A DNA stretch of 64,000 nt from Eubacteriales bacterium (GCA_030537935.1 JAUNUY010000002.1:62001-126000); one strand, 5' to 3'. Positions 49,944 to 59,476 are shown, counted from the first letter of the stretch. Numbers and translations: made by a program. The notes: a model not told the origin generated them from the sequence alone.

Positions 49944-51444
49944 GCGCATTGTCATTTACAGTATTATCCTGAGCGGCATCATATTTTTTGCCTTTTTAAG
50001 TTATAACCTCTTTCTCTTACCCGGTCTCTACACGGACTACCGTAATAACGACCTTCGGGAGAAGGCAGCCGCTCTTCATCAGGATTTTGTGTCACAAGGC
50101 AATTTCGACAACCTTCGAATGGACCATCCGACCACGACGGCAGGAGCGGTCATCGACCGGCACGACCAACACATTGTGCTGCACCATGCATATGGTCACC
50201 TCAATCTCACCTTGGATGCCCCGGAGCTGATTCAGTGGAAAGACCGATTGCTAACCTTCGTTTCGGATATGGTGAACGGGAAAGAGCCTGAATACAAAGC
50301 GGACGATATGTCTTTCAAAATACCGATGCAAAAAATGAAGGACAACGTCCATGGCATACGGGGCTTACATGCAGTCCGTAACCAGCGCCCCTTACCGAAT
50401 GAGGACACCGGTCGAATCGAAGTCAAATCATTAGCCGGAAGGAACAGTTTTCTTCTTTCCGCCTATCATACGGAGGATACGCAGTATGCCATTCACCTAG
50501 GTGTTACAATAACGGAGGACAAGGTATACTGTACCTATGAAGCCGTCGCCGTCGCCACACTCTCGGACATCATGCCCGTTCTCGTAAAGAGCCTGCCCAT
50601 GGCTTTGAGTCTGACTGCTCTGATTATCTGGTCGGCATCTTTGCTCTTCTCCGGCAGCATAACGCGCCCGGTGCGACGATTGGCTCGCCATACGCAATCC
50701 GCCGCACATGCAACCGACACGTACGAACCGTCCGACATTTCATTAAGGACGGATGAAATCGGGGATTTAAGCCGTGATATCGATTGCCTGTATAAACGCT
50801 TACAGACTCGTTACAACCGGTTGGCCGATGAAAATGAGCGACGGGAGATGTTACTGCAAGCTACAGCACACCGACTGCGGACACCCGTTTCGGGTGCTCT
50901 GCTTCTCACGGACGGCATGACGGCCAACGTCGGAAAATATAAGGACCGGGACCGTTATCTGCCCGTTTTGCGGGAACGTCTGAAAGCCGTAAGTAATATT
51001 ATCGAACACATGCTGCGTCTGGAGGATAAGCAGACGCCGGAAGCCGTCCCGGTTGACCTGCGCAGTCTCCTCACGCCGCTGTTGCAACTGCATGCAGACG
51101 TTCAAGAAGTGATAAGCGTGGAAGGAGACGGGCAGTTCATTACCGACCCGGATATTCTGGGCCGCATCTTGGATAACCTCATCACGAACGCCGTCCGCCA
51201 CGGTAACCCGGCAGGTCGAATTCAAATTCAGCTCAGTGATGACGTCTTCTCCATTCGTAATACGGAAACACAAATTCCGGCGGAAATCCTGCGGGATATT
51301 ACACGACCTTTCGTTTCACGAGAAGGGGACGGACACGGCATGGGCCTCTATTTGGCGGCCTATGATGCCCGACGACTCAACTTGGTTCTGACCGTTCGCA
51401 ATGTCGATGGCGGCGTAACGGTCACACTTGGAAAGAAGGCATAA
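49930..51444 (+). CDS. Sensor histidine kinase with large extracytoplasmic domain
   Basis: 504 residues: membrane helices at about 8-32 and 218-242 bracket a ~185-residue outer sensor domain rich in His (cluster around 78-90). A HAMP-like linker (about 243-295) leads to HisKA with His314 in the unusual 'AHRLRTPVSGAL' and an HATPase domain ('DNLITNAVRHGNPAG', 'GDGHGMGLYLAAYDA'). ATG 49930, SD AAAGGA, overlaps the regulator gene by 14 bp. Followed at 1 bp by an ABC transporter, a pattern typical of peptide-antibiotic sensing or resistance modules. Confidence 0.92.
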   Translation: MKLNKRIVIYSIILSGIIFFAFLSYNLFLLPGLYTDYRNNDLREKAAALHQDFVSQGNFDNLRMDHPTTTAGAVIDRHDQHIVLHHAYGHLNLTLDAPELIQWKDRLLTFVSDMVNGKEPEYKADDMSFKIPMQKMKDNVHGIRGLHAVRNQRPLPNEDTGRIEVKSLAGRNSFLLSAYHTEDTQYAIHLGVTITEDKVYCTYEAVAVATLSDIMPVLVKSLPMALSLTALIIWSASLLFSGSITRPVRRLARHTQSAAHATDTYEPSDISLRTDEIGDLSRDIDCLYKRLQTRYNRLADENERREMLLQATAHRLRTPVSGALLLTDGMTANVGKYKDRDRYLPVLRERLKAVSNIIEHMLRLEDKQTPEAVPVDLRSLLTPLLQLHADVQEVISVEGDGQFITDPDILGRILDNLITNAVRHGNPAGRIQIQLSDDVFSIRNTETQIPAEILRDITRPFVSREGDGHGMGLYLAAYDARRLNLVLTVRNVDGGVTVTLGKKA

Positions 51445-51445
51445 C

Positions 51446-52309
51446 ATGATACATATCGACAACTTGAGCGTGCACTACGGCGACCGACTCGCCTTGTGCA
51501 TCGACGAACCCGTCACGTTCAACGCCGGCGACCGCGTAGGTGTCATCGGGTCCAACGGCGCCGGCAAGACCACACTCATCAACGCCTTGCTGGGCCTCAT
51601 TCCGGCGACGGGCACCTTTCATCTGGACGCGAAACCCGAAGATATCGGCGTTCACATGCAACACAATGAATACAGCAGCAATGTCCCCGTACGCAACGTG
51701 ATGAACCTGATTCTGGGCTGTAAACCGGAAGCACACCCCATCGCAGCCAAATTAATCGATTATTTCAACTTTTCTCACTGTCTGGGCAAACGATTCGAAA
51801 AAATGTCCGGCGGTGAAAAGCAGAAAATGACGCTGATTCTCGTCCTCGCCAAGGAAACACCCCTGGTCTTCTTTGACGAAGTAACCACCGGCCTCGATTT
51901 TGTCAGCCGGGACCATTTAATGCAACTCTTGCGGGATTGGTATACGAATCGTGATGCAACCCTCGTATTCATCACGCACTATTATAAAGAGATTGAGAAC
52001 TTGGTGAATAAGCTGCTTATCCTGGACCGGGGTCGGCTGCTCGCCTTCGGCCATCCTCAGGAGTTGTTTCGTACCTACTGCGGTGAACGCCTCTTCATCA
52101 CCGAAAAAACGGCGGAGACCGAAAAAATCTTTGCCGACGTACCGATTCTACCGCTCAAAGATGAACTGGCCCTTCGACCGGATGATGCCGAAGCCGAAGC
52201 GGTCTTCCGCCTACTTGAAAAACATCACCTGTCCTACCGCCGTTGTCACATGGACATTGAAATTTTGGCACAAACGGTGATGGCAAAGAAAGGAGTTACC
52301 GATGAGTAA
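51446..52309 (+). CDS. ABC transporter ATP-binding protein next to two-component system
   Basis: 287 residues: Walker A 'GSNGAGKTT', signature 'MSGGEKQKM', Walker B 'LVFFDEVTTGLD', H-loop 'ITHYYKEIE'. It belongs to the multidrug/bacteriocin export type (CcmA-like). The C-terminal ~60 residues form an accessory domain without recognised motifs. ATG 51446 with GAAGG. Pairs with the permease that overlaps it by 8 bp. Substrate probably an antimicrobial or surface compound; inferred. Confidence 0.92.
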   Translation: MIHIDNLSVHYGDRLALCIDEPVTFNAGDRVGVIGSNGAGKTTLINALLGLIPATGTFHLDAKPEDIGVHMQHNEYSSNVPVRNVMNLILGCKPEAHPIAAKLIDYFNFSHCLGKRFEKMSGGEKQKMTLILVLAKETPLVFFDEVTTGLDFVSRDHLMQLLRDWYTNRDATLVFITHYYKEIENLVNKLLILDRGRLLAFGHPQELFRTYCGERLFITEKTAETEKIFADVPILPLKDELALRPDDAEAEAVFRLLEKHHLSYRRCHMDIEILAQTVMAKKGVTDE

Positions 52310-53069
52310 ACGTATAAATTCCCGGCTCATTCGCTACGAATTGAACGGCATTATAAAAAATTGGTATGTGCCTTTCTTCGGGCTTGCTTTCCCGACAGGC
52401 TTGGCCTTTCTGATTGGCAAGTATGCACTGCAGAAAATTCCGCCTGCCGTCTTGCCGGAGGTCCGCTTAACCCTCGTCATGTCACAGCTGATTATTATTA
52501 CCCTGTCCATCTTCTTGCTTGGTCACGGTTTGGTCTACGCCATGGAAACGGAAAAGAATATCCCAATACGCTTGGAACTCTTCGGCTTCCATCAAATCGC
52601 CATGATTAAGGCTCGGGCCATCGCACAACTCATCATATTCTGCTTCTGTGTCAGCGTCTTTCTCACCGCCACCGGACTCGGTCTCGACTTGCCGTTGCCG
52701 ACTACAGGCGGACTAATCGGCATCCTGACATATACGATGGTGACCGGACTGATTTCATTTATACTTGCTCATGCCATCGCTTTGATTATCGGAAAGTTTT
52801 CCGCCACCTATGCCGTCTTGATGTGCATCTACTTCGCCTTCATGATTGCCGGCGGCGGAATGGGTATCCCCTTCGATGACATGCCCGCTTTCATACGCAT
52901 CATTGCGGAACAGACTCCCTTCCCCTTCTTTTATACGCACTTCGCCGATATATGGCAGGGCAAGGTGGTCAGTGCCGCACCGGCGATACAGGGACTGCTC
53001 GTCTATGCGGCCATTACCTTTTTGATTCTTCTCTTCGCCTTACGAAAACGGAAACTGCGAAGCGTATAA
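52302..53069 (+). CDS. ABC-2-type permease
   Basis: 255 residues with six membrane helices, including 'LTLVMSQLIIITLSIFLLGH' and 'AVLMCIYFAFMIAGGGMGIP', and the ABC-2 G-rich region 'GGGMGIPFDD'. Partner of the ATPase just upstream; the two genes overlap. Last gene of the regulator-kinase-ABC operon, followed 10 bp later by a strong terminator. SD AAAGGAG. Confidence 0.9.
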   Translation: MSKRINSRLIRYELNGIIKNWYVPFFGLAFPTGLAFLIGKYALQKIPPAVLPEVRLTLVMSQLIIITLSIFLLGHGLVYAMETEKNIPIRLELFGFHQIAMIKARAIAQLIIFCFCVSVFLTATGLGLDLPLPTTGGLIGILTYTMVTGLISFILAHAIALIIGKFSATYAVLMCIYFAFMIAGGGMGIPFDDMPAFIRIIAEQTPFPFFYTHFADIWQGKVVSAAPAIQGLLVYAAITFLILLFALRKRKLRSV

Positions 53070-53079
53070 CTTCAATAAC

Positions 53080-53119
53080 AAAAAGCGGGCGTTCTCTCCG
53101 AGGAGAACGCCCGCTTTTT
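53080..53119 (+). terminator. Terminator of the two-component/ABC operon
   Basis: Perfect stem GCGGGCGTTCTC / GAGAACGCCCGC with a 6-nt loop; A5 before and T5 after make it work on both strands, so it backs up the tuf terminator. Confidence 0.9.
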
Positions 53120-53152
53120 CATCTGCCGCTGCTCGCGATGCCGACTCGAAAT

Positions 53153-53181
53153 AAAACAACCTCCCGTTCGGGAGGTTGTTT
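53153..53181 (-). terminator. Terminator of the str operon after tuf
   Basis: Minus strand: AACAACCTCCC-GAAC-GGGAGGTTGTT-like hairpin followed by TTTTA, 28 bp after the tuf stop. Confidence 0.85.
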
Positions 53182-53208
53182 GCGGTCGACATCTTCATGT
53201 CGTCCGAA

Positions 53209-54402
53209 TTATTCTACGATTTCGATGACCTTACCGGATCCTACCGTTCTACCACCTTCACGGATGGCGAAGCCCAGACCCTTTTCCATAGCGATCGGGT
53301 AGATGAGTTCTACTTCCATCTCTACGTTATCACCCGGCATGCACATTTCCGTACCTGCTTCGAGCATGCAGACGCCCGTTACGTCCGTCGTTCTGAAGTA
53401 GAACTGCGGACGGTAGTTGTTGAAGAACGGCGTATGACGTCCGCCCTCTTCCTTCGTCAGGACGTAAACCTGTGCCTTGAACTTGCTGTGGCAGGTTACG
53501 GAACCCGGCTTAGCCAGTACCTGACCTCTTTGGATTTCGGAACGTTGAACACCGCGAAGCAGTGCACCGATGTTGTCACCGGCCTGTGCCTGATCCAAGA
53601 GCTTACGGAACATCTCGATACCCGTTACAACGACTTTACGTACGTCTTCCGTCATACCGAGGATTTCAACTTCATCGTTGACATTCAACGTACCACGCTC
53701 AACACGACCCGTTGCAACCGTACCGCGGCCCGTGATGGTGAATACGTCCTCAACCGGCATCAAGAACGGCTTGTCCGTATCTCTTTCCGGATCGGGAATG
53801 GTTGCATCTACGGCATCCATCAATTCCATGACTTTGTCACCCCATTCGCCGTTCGGATCTTCGATTGCTTTCAAAGCGGAACCGCGAACGATAGGAATGT
53901 TGTCTCCGTCAAATCCATACTCGGACAGCAGGTCGCGAATTTCCATCTCAACCAACTCCAGGAGTTCTTCGTCATCCATCATGTCGCACTTGTTCAAGAA
54001 TACGACGATGTAGGGAACGCCTACCTGACGGGAGAGAAGGATATGCTCCTTCGTCTGTGCCATAACACCGTCCGTAGCCGCTACAACCAGGATTGCGCCG
54101 TCCATCTGAGCGGCACCCGTAATCATGTTCTTAACGTAGTCGGCATGTCCCGGGCAGTCCACGTGAGCATAGTGACGGTTTGCCGTTTCATACTCTACGT
54201 GAGACGTGGAAATCGTGATACCACGCTCTTTTTCTTCCGGTGCGTTATCAATTTTATCATAATCCATTTCAACGCCGGTACCGGTACGGGCGTGCAACGT
54301 CTTCGTAATAGCGGCCGTCAACGTAGTTTTACCATGGTCTACGTGACCGATCGTACCGATATTACAATGCGGTTTGCTTCTTTCAAATTTAGCTTTAGCC
54401 AT
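53209..54402 (-). CDS. tuf: Elongation factor Tu
   Basis: 397 residues, complete: G1 '[10 protein letters not shown]', effector 'KERGITIS', G3 '[12 protein letters not shown]', G4 '[12 protein letters not shown]', domains 2 and 3 with '[20 protein letters not shown]'. Start ATG 54402 after AAGGAGG. It has its own promoter in the fusA-tuf gap, so it can be made in excess of EF-G. Only tuf copy in the window. Confidence 0.99.
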   Translation of the reverse strand: MAKAKFERSKPHCNIGTIGHVDHGKTTLTAAITKTLHARTGTGVEMDYDKIDNAPEEKERGITISTSHVEYETANRHYAHVDCPGHADYVKNMITGAAQMDGAILVVAATDGVMAQTKEHILLSRQVGVPYIVVFLNKCDMMDDEELLELVEMEIRDLLSEYGFDGDNIPIVRGSALKAIEDPNGEWGDKVMELMDAVDATIPDPERDTDKPFLMPVEDVFTITGRGTVATGRVERGTLNVNDEVEILGMTEDVRKVVVTGIEMFRKLLDQAQAGDNIGALLRGVQRSEIQRGQVLAKPGSVTCHSKFKAQVYVLTKEEGGRHTPFFNNYRPQFYFRTTDVTGVCMLEAGTEMCMPGDNVEMEVELIYPIAMEKGLGFAIREGGRTVGSGKVIEIVE

Positions 54403-54457
54403 TTTAACATCCTCCTTAACATTTGGCAGATACTCGCTCTATGCGCTCTTACCCTCA

Positions 54458-54486
54458 ATTATATTGTATTATATGTTTAAATTCAA
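54458..54486 (-). promoter_or_regulatory. Internal promoter of tuf
   Basis: Minus strand: -35 TTGAAT (54486-54481), 17-bp spacer, -10 TATAAT (54463-54458), inside the 93-bp gap after fusA. Confidence 0.75.
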
Positions 54487-54495
54487 GTAGTTTTA

Positions 54496-56604
54496 TTACT
54501 TATTAGACAGGATTTTTTCCTGTACGGACTTCGGTACTTGCTCATATTTTTCAAAGAACATCGAGTAGTTACCGCGACCCTGCGTTCTGGAACGCAAGTC
54601 CGTTGCATAGCCGAACATTTCGGACAACGGAATATGTGCTGAAATCATCTTCGCACCGCTCACGTCCTCGATGCTTTCAATTGCACCGCGGCGAGAGTTT
54701 ACGTCACCGATGACATCGCCCATATAGTCTTCCGGCGTTGTCACTTCGACCTTCATAATCGGTTCGAGCAGCACGGCGCCACCTTTATTCATGGCATCTT
54801 TGAAAGCCATAGAACCGGCAATCTTGAAGGCCATCTCCGAGGAGTCGACCTCATGATAAGAACCGTCATATACGGTGGCATGTACACCCAGTACCGGGTA
54901 TCCGCCCAGCACACCGCTGTTGGCCGCTTCTTCGATACCTGCTCCGACGGCGGGGATGTATTCCTTCGGAATATTACCGCCCACGACGGTAGATTCAAAC
55001 AGGAAAGTTTCTTCCGCATTCGGATCCATCGGCTCGAATTTGACCTTACAGTGACCGTACTGACCGCGACCACCGGACTGCTTCGCATACTTGCTGTCCA
55101 CATCCACCGGTTTTGTAAAGGTTTCTTTGTAAGCTACCTGCGGGGCACCGACGTTCGCTTCCACTTTAAACTCACGTAAAAGACGATCGACGATGACTTC
55201 GAGATGCAACTCACCCATACCGGAAATGATGGTCTGACCGGTTTCCTGATCCGTATGCGCCCGGAACGTCGGATCCTCTTCCGCCAACTTGGCGAGCGAT
55301 TCACCCATCTTACCTTGATCACCCTTCGTCTTCGGCTCAATGGCCACGGCGATAACCGGCTCCGGAAATTCCATCGATTCCAAAATAACGGGATGTTGTT
55401 CATCACAGATGGTATCACCCGTAGCCGTCGTCTTGAAGCCGACCGCTGCGGCAATATCACCGGAATATACCTTGTTCAGCTCTTCCCGCTTATTTGCGTG
55501 CATCAGCAGAATACGACCCACACGTTCCTTCTTGCCCTTCGTGGCATTAAGAACGTAGGAACCTGAATTCAGCGTGCCGGAATATACTCGGAAGAATGCC
55601 AGCTTACCCACATAGGGATCCGCCATAATCTTAAAGGCCAATGCGGCAAACGGTTCCTCGTCCGAAGTGACACGTTCCACCTCATTGCCGTCCTCATCGA
55701 CACCCTGGATAGCCGGGATGTCCAACGGTGACGGCATGTAATCGAGTACGGCATCCAACAACTTCTGTACACCGCGGTTCTTGTATGCGGAACCACAGCA
55801 AACCGGTATGATGGTGCCGGCACAGGTTGCCTTACGCATTGCTTTCTTCAGGTCTTCCGTGGAAATTTCTTCCCCTTCCAGATAGGCCATCATGAGCTCA
55901 TCATCCGTCTCACAGACTTTTTCAATCAAATCCGTGCGGTACAATTCCACGTCATCAACCATATCTTCCGGAATTTCTTCCACGGTAATGTCATCACCTT
56001 TATCATCATGATAAAAATATGCTTTTCGTTCATAAAGATCGATGATTCCCTTGAAGCTGTCTTCTTTTCCGATGGGCAGCTGAACGGGCACGGCATTTTT
56101 GCCGAGACGATCCTTAATCATTTCAACGACGTTGTAGAAGTCCGCCCCCAAGATATCCATCTTGTTGACAAACGCCATACGCGGTACGTTATACTTGTCG
56201 GCCTGACGCCAAACGTTCTCCGACTGCGGCTCAACGCCGCCCTTGGCACAGAAGACACCGACCGCACCGTCCAGCACACGCAGAGAACGTTCTACCTCGA
56301 CGGTAAAGTCCACGTGGCCCGGCGTATCAATGATATTGATACGACATGCCGGGGCGTTGCCCTTCTTGCCCATTTCCTGGTGACTCCAATGACAGGTCGT
56401 TGCCGCTGAAGTGATGGTAATACCCCGCTCCTGCTCCTGCTCCATCCAGTCCATGGTCGCAGTACCTTCATGCGTGTCACCGATTTTATATGTTCTTCCC
56501 GTATAGTACAGGATGCGCTCCGTCAATGTCGTTTTACCGGCATCGATATGCGCCATGATTCCAATGTTTCTCGTTCGTTCTAATGGATATTCTCTTCCAC
56601 TCAC
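54496..56604 (-). CDS. fusA: Elongation factor G
   Basis: 702 residues, complete: '[20 protein letters not shown]' (G1), '[20 protein letters not shown]' (G3), '[10 protein letters not shown]' (G4), followed by domains II-V ending '[12 protein letters not shown]'. GTG 56604 is right after GGAGGGA and gives the normal [15 protein letters not shown] start; the longer frame begins inside that ribosome site. Confidence 0.99.
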   Translation of the reverse strand: MSGREYPLERTRNIGIMAHIDAGKTTLTERILYYTGRTYKIGDTHEGTATMDWMEQEQERGITITSAATTCHWSHQEMGKKGNAPACRINIIDTPGHVDFTVEVERSLRVLDGAVGVFCAKGGVEPQSENVWRQADKYNVPRMAFVNKMDILGADFYNVVEMIKDRLGKNAVPVQLPIGKEDSFKGIIDLYERKAYFYHDDKGDDITVEEIPEDMVDDVELYRTDLIEKVCETDDELMMAYLEGEEISTEDLKKAMRKATCAGTIIPVCCGSAYKNRGVQKLLDAVLDYMPSPLDIPAIQGVDEDGNEVERVTSDEEPFAALAFKIMADPYVGKLAFFRVYSGTLNSGSYVLNATKGKKERVGRILLMHANKREELNKVYSGDIAAAVGFKTTATGDTICDEQHPVILESMEFPEPVIAVAIEPKTKGDQGKMGESLAKLAEEDPTFRAHTDQETGQTIISGMGELHLEVIVDRLLREFKVEANVGAPQVAYKETFTKPVDVDSKYAKQSGGRGQYGHCKVKFEPMDPNAEETFLFESTVVGGNIPKEYIPAVGAGIEEAANSGVLGGYPVLGVHATVYDGSYHEVDSSEMAFKIAGSMAFKDAMNKGGAVLLEPIMKVEVTTPEDYMGDVIGDVNSRRGAIESIEDVSGAKMISAHIPLSEMFGYATDLRSRTQGRGNYSMFFEKYEQVPKSVQEKILSNK

Positions 56605-56633
56605 GGAAACTCCCTCCAATCTTTATGCACAAG

Positions 56634-57104
56634 CTAGAAGCGATAATGTGCAAAAGCCTTGTTTGCTTCCGCCATCTTGTGCATTTCTTCTTTTTTCTTT
56701 ACGGATGCGCCCGTGTTGTTGGATGCATCCAATATTTCGTTCGCCAGACGGTCTTTCATCGTCTTCTCACCGCGTTTGCGGGAGAAAGCGGTCAACCATC
56801 TGAGGGCCAACGCCTGACGGCGGGCCGGACGAACTTCAATTGGTACCTGGTAAGTGGCACCGCCCACACGGCGTGCTTTTACTTCCAGTACCGGCATAAT
56901 ATTGCTCATGGCGTCTTGAAAAACGTCCAGCGGCGCTTTGCCCGCTTTTTCTTCAATGGACTCAAATGCGCCGTAAACAATTTTCTGCGCTACGCCTTTT
57001 TTTCCGTCCAACATGATGTTGTTAATCAATTTCGTAACAACCTTGCTGTTGTAAAGCGGATCCGGCAATACTTCTCTCTTTTGCGTACTTCCTTTACGTG
57101 GCAC
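56634..57104 (-). CDS. rpsG: 30S ribosomal protein S7
   Basis: 156 residues, the usual length, from '[20 protein letters not shown]' to '[11 protein letters not shown]'. GTG 57104 (SD AAGGAGG) is the normal start; an upstream ATG in frame would lie inside the ribosome site. S7 nucleates the 30S head and in E. coli represses this operon. Confidence 0.98.
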   Translation of the reverse strand: MPRKGSTQKREVLPDPLYNSKVVTKLINNIMLDGKKGVAQKIVYGAFESIEEKAGKAPLDVFQDAMSNIMPVLEVKARRVGGATYQVPIEVRPARRQALALRWLTAFSRKRGEKTMKDRLANEILDASNNTGASVKKKEEMHKMAEANKAFAHYRF

Positions 57105-57145
57105 GACTCTTCCCTCCTTAAACATCAGATTAAATCATAGGTACT

Positions 57146-57172
57146 CACTGCAGTGTAACATGCCCGACATGT
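57146..57172 (-). other. Paired palindromes in the rpsL-rpsG gap
   Basis: Two short perfect inverted repeats, CACTGCAGTG (57146-57155) and ACATG-CCCGA-CATGT (57158-57172), lie in the 150-bp rpsL-rpsG gap. In E. coli this gap holds the S7 autoregulatory site; here that role is only inferred from position. Confidence 0.35.
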
Positions 57173-57254
57173 ATCTATTCCGGCAACCGATTAGAATAAT
57201 ACAACACCGACATTACTGGCAAACTTCCTTAAGATTTACAGATATGTTATCGTT

Positions 57255-57671
57255 TTATTTCTTTTTGGGTCTCTTAGCACCATATTTAGAACGGGCCTGT
57301 CTTCTGTTTGCTACTCCGGCCGTATCCAGCGTACCGCGTACGATATGGTAACGCGTACCCGGCAGGTCCTTGACCTTACCGCCGCGAATCAGAACGACAC
57401 TATGCTCTTGCAAATTGTGTCCTTCACCCGGAATATAGCTTGTAACTTCCGTTCCGTTCGACAGACGTACTCTGGCGATTTTACGCAGAGCGGAGTTCGG
57501 CTTCTTCGGCGTAGCCGTCTTTACGGCCGTGCACACACCGCGCTTTTGCGGAGAATTTCCCGCTACTTGCTTCTTCTTTAATGAGTTGTACCCATATTGA
57601 AGTGCCGGTGCAGTGGACTTTCTGGTCGAAGTCTTTCTGCTCTTTCTGACAAGCTGATTAAATGTTGGCAT
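57255..57671 (-). CDS. rpsL: 30S ribosomal protein S12
   Basis: 138 residues with the Firmicute insertion before 'SPQKRGVC'. The streptomycin-site region reads '[13 protein letters not shown]' with both Lys intact and '[11 protein letters not shown]' wild type, so a streptomycin-sensitive form is expected. ATG 57671 with GGAGGTGA. First gene of the str operon; rpoC and the L7Ae-like gene that usually precede it are absent. Confidence 0.99.
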   Translation of the reverse strand: MPTFNQLVRKSRKTSTRKSTAPALQYGYNSLKKKQVAGNSPQKRGVCTAVKTATPKKPNSALRKIARVRLSNGTEVTSYIPGEGHNLQEHSVVLIRGGKVKDLPGTRYHIVRGTLDTAGVANRRQARSKYGAKRPKKK

Positions 57672-57733
57672 TTCTTCACCTCCGTTTATTATAATAATGG
57701 TTGCCCGGTATCGTTTTTACAATACACTATGCA

Positions 57734-57761
57734 ATTATACCACGGGATGACGCTTTGTCAA
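57734..57761 (-). promoter_or_regulatory. Promoter of the str operon (rpsL-rpsG-fusA-tuf)
   Basis: Minus strand: -35 TTGACA (57761-57756), 16-bp spacer, -10 TATAAT (57739-57734). Both hexamers are consensus. Confidence 0.9.
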
Positions 57762-57830
57762 CAAAAATCTTTCAGCCTGCCGACCCGCTATTGCCCGTAA
57801 AATAAGGATTTCCGATTATAGCCTCCTGCA

Positions 57831-57882
57831 TAATACGAGCCCCCGTATCGGCGAATTATCGCCGATACGGGGGCTCGTATTA
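57831..57882. repeat. Perfect 24-bp inverted repeat (very stable hairpin)
   Basis: Arms of 24 bp, starting TAATACGAGCCCCCG, with a 4-nt ATTA loop and no mismatch. It follows the hypothetical gene at 57899 by 16 bp. Neither strand has a proper T-tract, so it is either an unusual terminator, an mRNA 3'-end stabiliser, or a transposed small element. Confidence 0.8.
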
Positions 57883-57898
57883 CAGCATGTCGATGCCG

Positions 57899-58423
57899 TC
57901 ACTCCGTCTCCGTTTTATGAATCATAAACCCGTTTTCTTCCATCAAGGCTATCGCTCTATTCTTCCGAACCGTATCCGTATTCACCACCAGCACGGCATC
58001 CCCGGAGATATATACCAAGTTCTCCCGGTCCGTCGACGCCGGTAAATCGACAAACCCGTCCTCCGACGAGACCGACATACCGGTGAGCATCGTAAAAGCT
58101 TCGGCAGCTACATGTCGATTCGGATAAATCCACAAATGTGCCACGAGTGTCTCGTAACCTGAACCGCCGGTTATCCGATAAGCCCGTACAGGTTCTCCCG
58201 CCACGGCTTTCGTCAATTCCGCATGGGCCAACGGCATCACCCGGCAGCCCGCCGTTCGCATGCCCGCCAGGAATGTCTCCGTATCAACACCGGACACCGT
58301 TTGTGTCCGTGCCGGTTGGCGGTCGACCGTCGACGCCTCTTCCCCGCCACGTTTTACGAACAGAAACACCACCGCCATAACAGCAATCAGTGCCGGCATC
58401 AACCATCTCTTCTTGCCCCTCAT
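57899..58423 (-). CDS. Hypothetical membrane-anchored protein
   Basis: 174 residues. Basic N-terminus, one membrane helix (about 8-24), then an extracytoplasmic domain with no motif I recognise. 'AYRITGGSGYETLVAHLWIY' and 'VYISGDAVLVVNTDT' look like beta strands of a small globular domain. ATG 58423 with GGAGG; the longer frame upstream is not supported. It lies between the flavodoxin terminator and the str operon, with no informative partner. Confidence 0.75.
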   Translation of the reverse strand: MRGKKRWLMPALIAVMAVVFLFVKRGGEEASTVDRQPARTQTVSGVDTETFLAGMRTAGCRVMPLAHAELTKAVAGEPVRAYRITGGSGYETLVAHLWIYPNRHVAAEAFTMLTGMSVSSEDGFVDLPASTDRENLVYISGDAVLVVNTDTVRKNRAIALMEENGFMIHKTETE

Positions 58424-58501
58424 ACATCCTCCGAAATTCCACCGGCCCGTTACGGACCATGCCGTCATGCCGACATCAATACCGACCGCTCCATACAAGA
58501 G

Positions 58502-58532
58502 AAAACGACCGATGCGCTGCCACATCGGTCGT
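58502..58532 (-). terminator. Terminator of the flavodoxin gene
   Basis: Minus strand: ACGACCGATG ... CATCGGTCGT hairpin followed by TTTTCTC, 22 bp after the stop. Confidence 0.85.
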
Positions 58533-58553
58533 CATGTTTTACATCATTGTCTT

Positions 58554-58988
58554 TTAGCCGACAAATTCTACGAATTCTTTTCCGTATGTTGCACATGCTT
58601 CCAGTGCTTCATCATCCGGATTGTCATAAGCCATCAGACCTTCACCACGGAACAAGTCCGCTTCTACCGCCTTGCAACGATCGGCCCAGATGCCCATCCA
58701 TTCTCCGTCATTCCATTCATAAGAACCGAAGATGCCGATTTTTCTTCCTTTGAGGTCTTCTTCAACACCTGCGAAGAACGGTTCGAACTCATCTTCTTCC
58801 AACTCTTCGTCGCCCATTGCGGGGCAGCCGAACAGAAGACCGTCGTAATCGTCCAGAGAATCGCTGAAATCGCCTACTTCAAATACGGAAACATCCGCAC
58901 CGGCATCTTTCACCGCTTCTTCAATTGCATCGGCCATGGCCTCCGTGTTTCCGGTTCCGGACCAATAAATGATTGCGATTTTACTCAT
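58554..58988 (-). CDS. Flavodoxin
   Basis: 144 residues, short-chain flavodoxin: phosphate-binding loop 'SGTGNTEAMADAIEEAV' (from residue 10), 'LLFGCPAMGDEELEED' (about 51-66) and 'GSYEWNDGEWMGIWADR' with the FMN-stacking Trp. Very acidic, as electron-carrier flavodoxins are. It can replace ferredoxin when iron is low. ATG 58988, SD AAAGGTGG. A 17-bp palindrome sits between its promoter and ribosome site, so expression is probably metal or oxidant controlled. Confidence 0.96.
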   Translation of the reverse strand: MSKIAIIYWSGTGNTEAMADAIEEAVKDAGADVSVFEVGDFSDSLDDYDGLLFGCPAMGDEELEEDEFEPFFAGVEEDLKGRKIGIFGSYEWNDGEWMGIWADRCKAVEADLFRGEGLMAYDNPDDEALEACATYGKEFVEFVG

Positions 58989-59008
58989 ATGAATACCACC
59001 TTTCTAAA

Positions 59009-59025
59009 TTATAAACTGTTTATAA
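59009..59025. promoter_or_regulatory. Palindromic operator upstream of flavodoxin
   Basis: TTATAAAC-A-GTTTATAA, perfect 8-bp arms. It resembles the Fur/PerR family box (TTATAAT-N-ATTATAA) but is two bases longer. It would block transcription start. Confidence 0.6.
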
Positions 59026-59034
59026 CTCGGCTAT

Positions 59035-59063
59035 AGATTAGCACATACAAACTGTAAAGTCAA
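59035..59063 (-). promoter_or_regulatory. Promoter of flavodoxin
   Basis: Minus strand: -35 TTGACT (59063-59058), 17-bp spacer, -10 TAATCT (59040-59035). The -35 overlaps the end of the DUF3343 gene. Confidence 0.65.
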
Positions 59064-59335
59064 TTGTCAGGGGCAAGTTTTTTGATTTTCAACCCCTTAC
59101 CGCCGGTTGTCGCCGTTTCAACGGCGTAAAGCGCATAATGCGCAGGTGCCAATCCGCTTGTCCGCAGGAAATCGGACAGCCGTTCAAAATAGGCCGGTTC
59201 TATCCGCAATGCGATACCGCAGCTGGCGGAAATCTCCCGCAATACGGGAACCGTCCGTAAGGGGAGGTGGACCTTTAACGTCTTCTTCGTTTGAATCGCC
59301 GTATGCGTATTCTCAAATGTCATTAAATAGTACAT
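59060..59335 (-). CDS. DUF3343 protein (putative Se/S carrier-like)
   Basis: 91 residues with the DUF3343 pattern 'RTVPVLREISASCGIALRIE', where the Cys in SCG is conserved; the family has been proposed as a selenium/sulfur carrier next to selenium-trafficking genes. None of those are adjacent here; the nearest gene is flavodoxin. ATG 59335 with AGGAGAG and an extended -10 (TGT-TATACT) just upstream. Functional proposal is from family annotation only. Confidence 0.85.
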   Translation of the reverse strand: MYYLMTFENTHTAIQTKKTLKVHLPLRTVPVLREISASCGIALRIEPAYFERLSDFLRTSGLAPAHYALYAVETATTGGKGLKIKKLAPDN

Positions 59336-59476
59336 CTCTCTCCTCGGCTCAGTATAACATATCCGATATCGAAAAACTACCGGATTTCCACCGTTAGAAT
59401 CTACGATTTTTTTGAAACATTTTCGTTATTTTGTCGGTAAGGGCCTCTTGCCAAGATCACAAAAAACCGACATCTT

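Noticed and set aside
53176..54480. Plus-strand open frame of about 434 codons
   Set aside because: Antisense to tuf, a highly biased gene that often leaves long open complementary frames.
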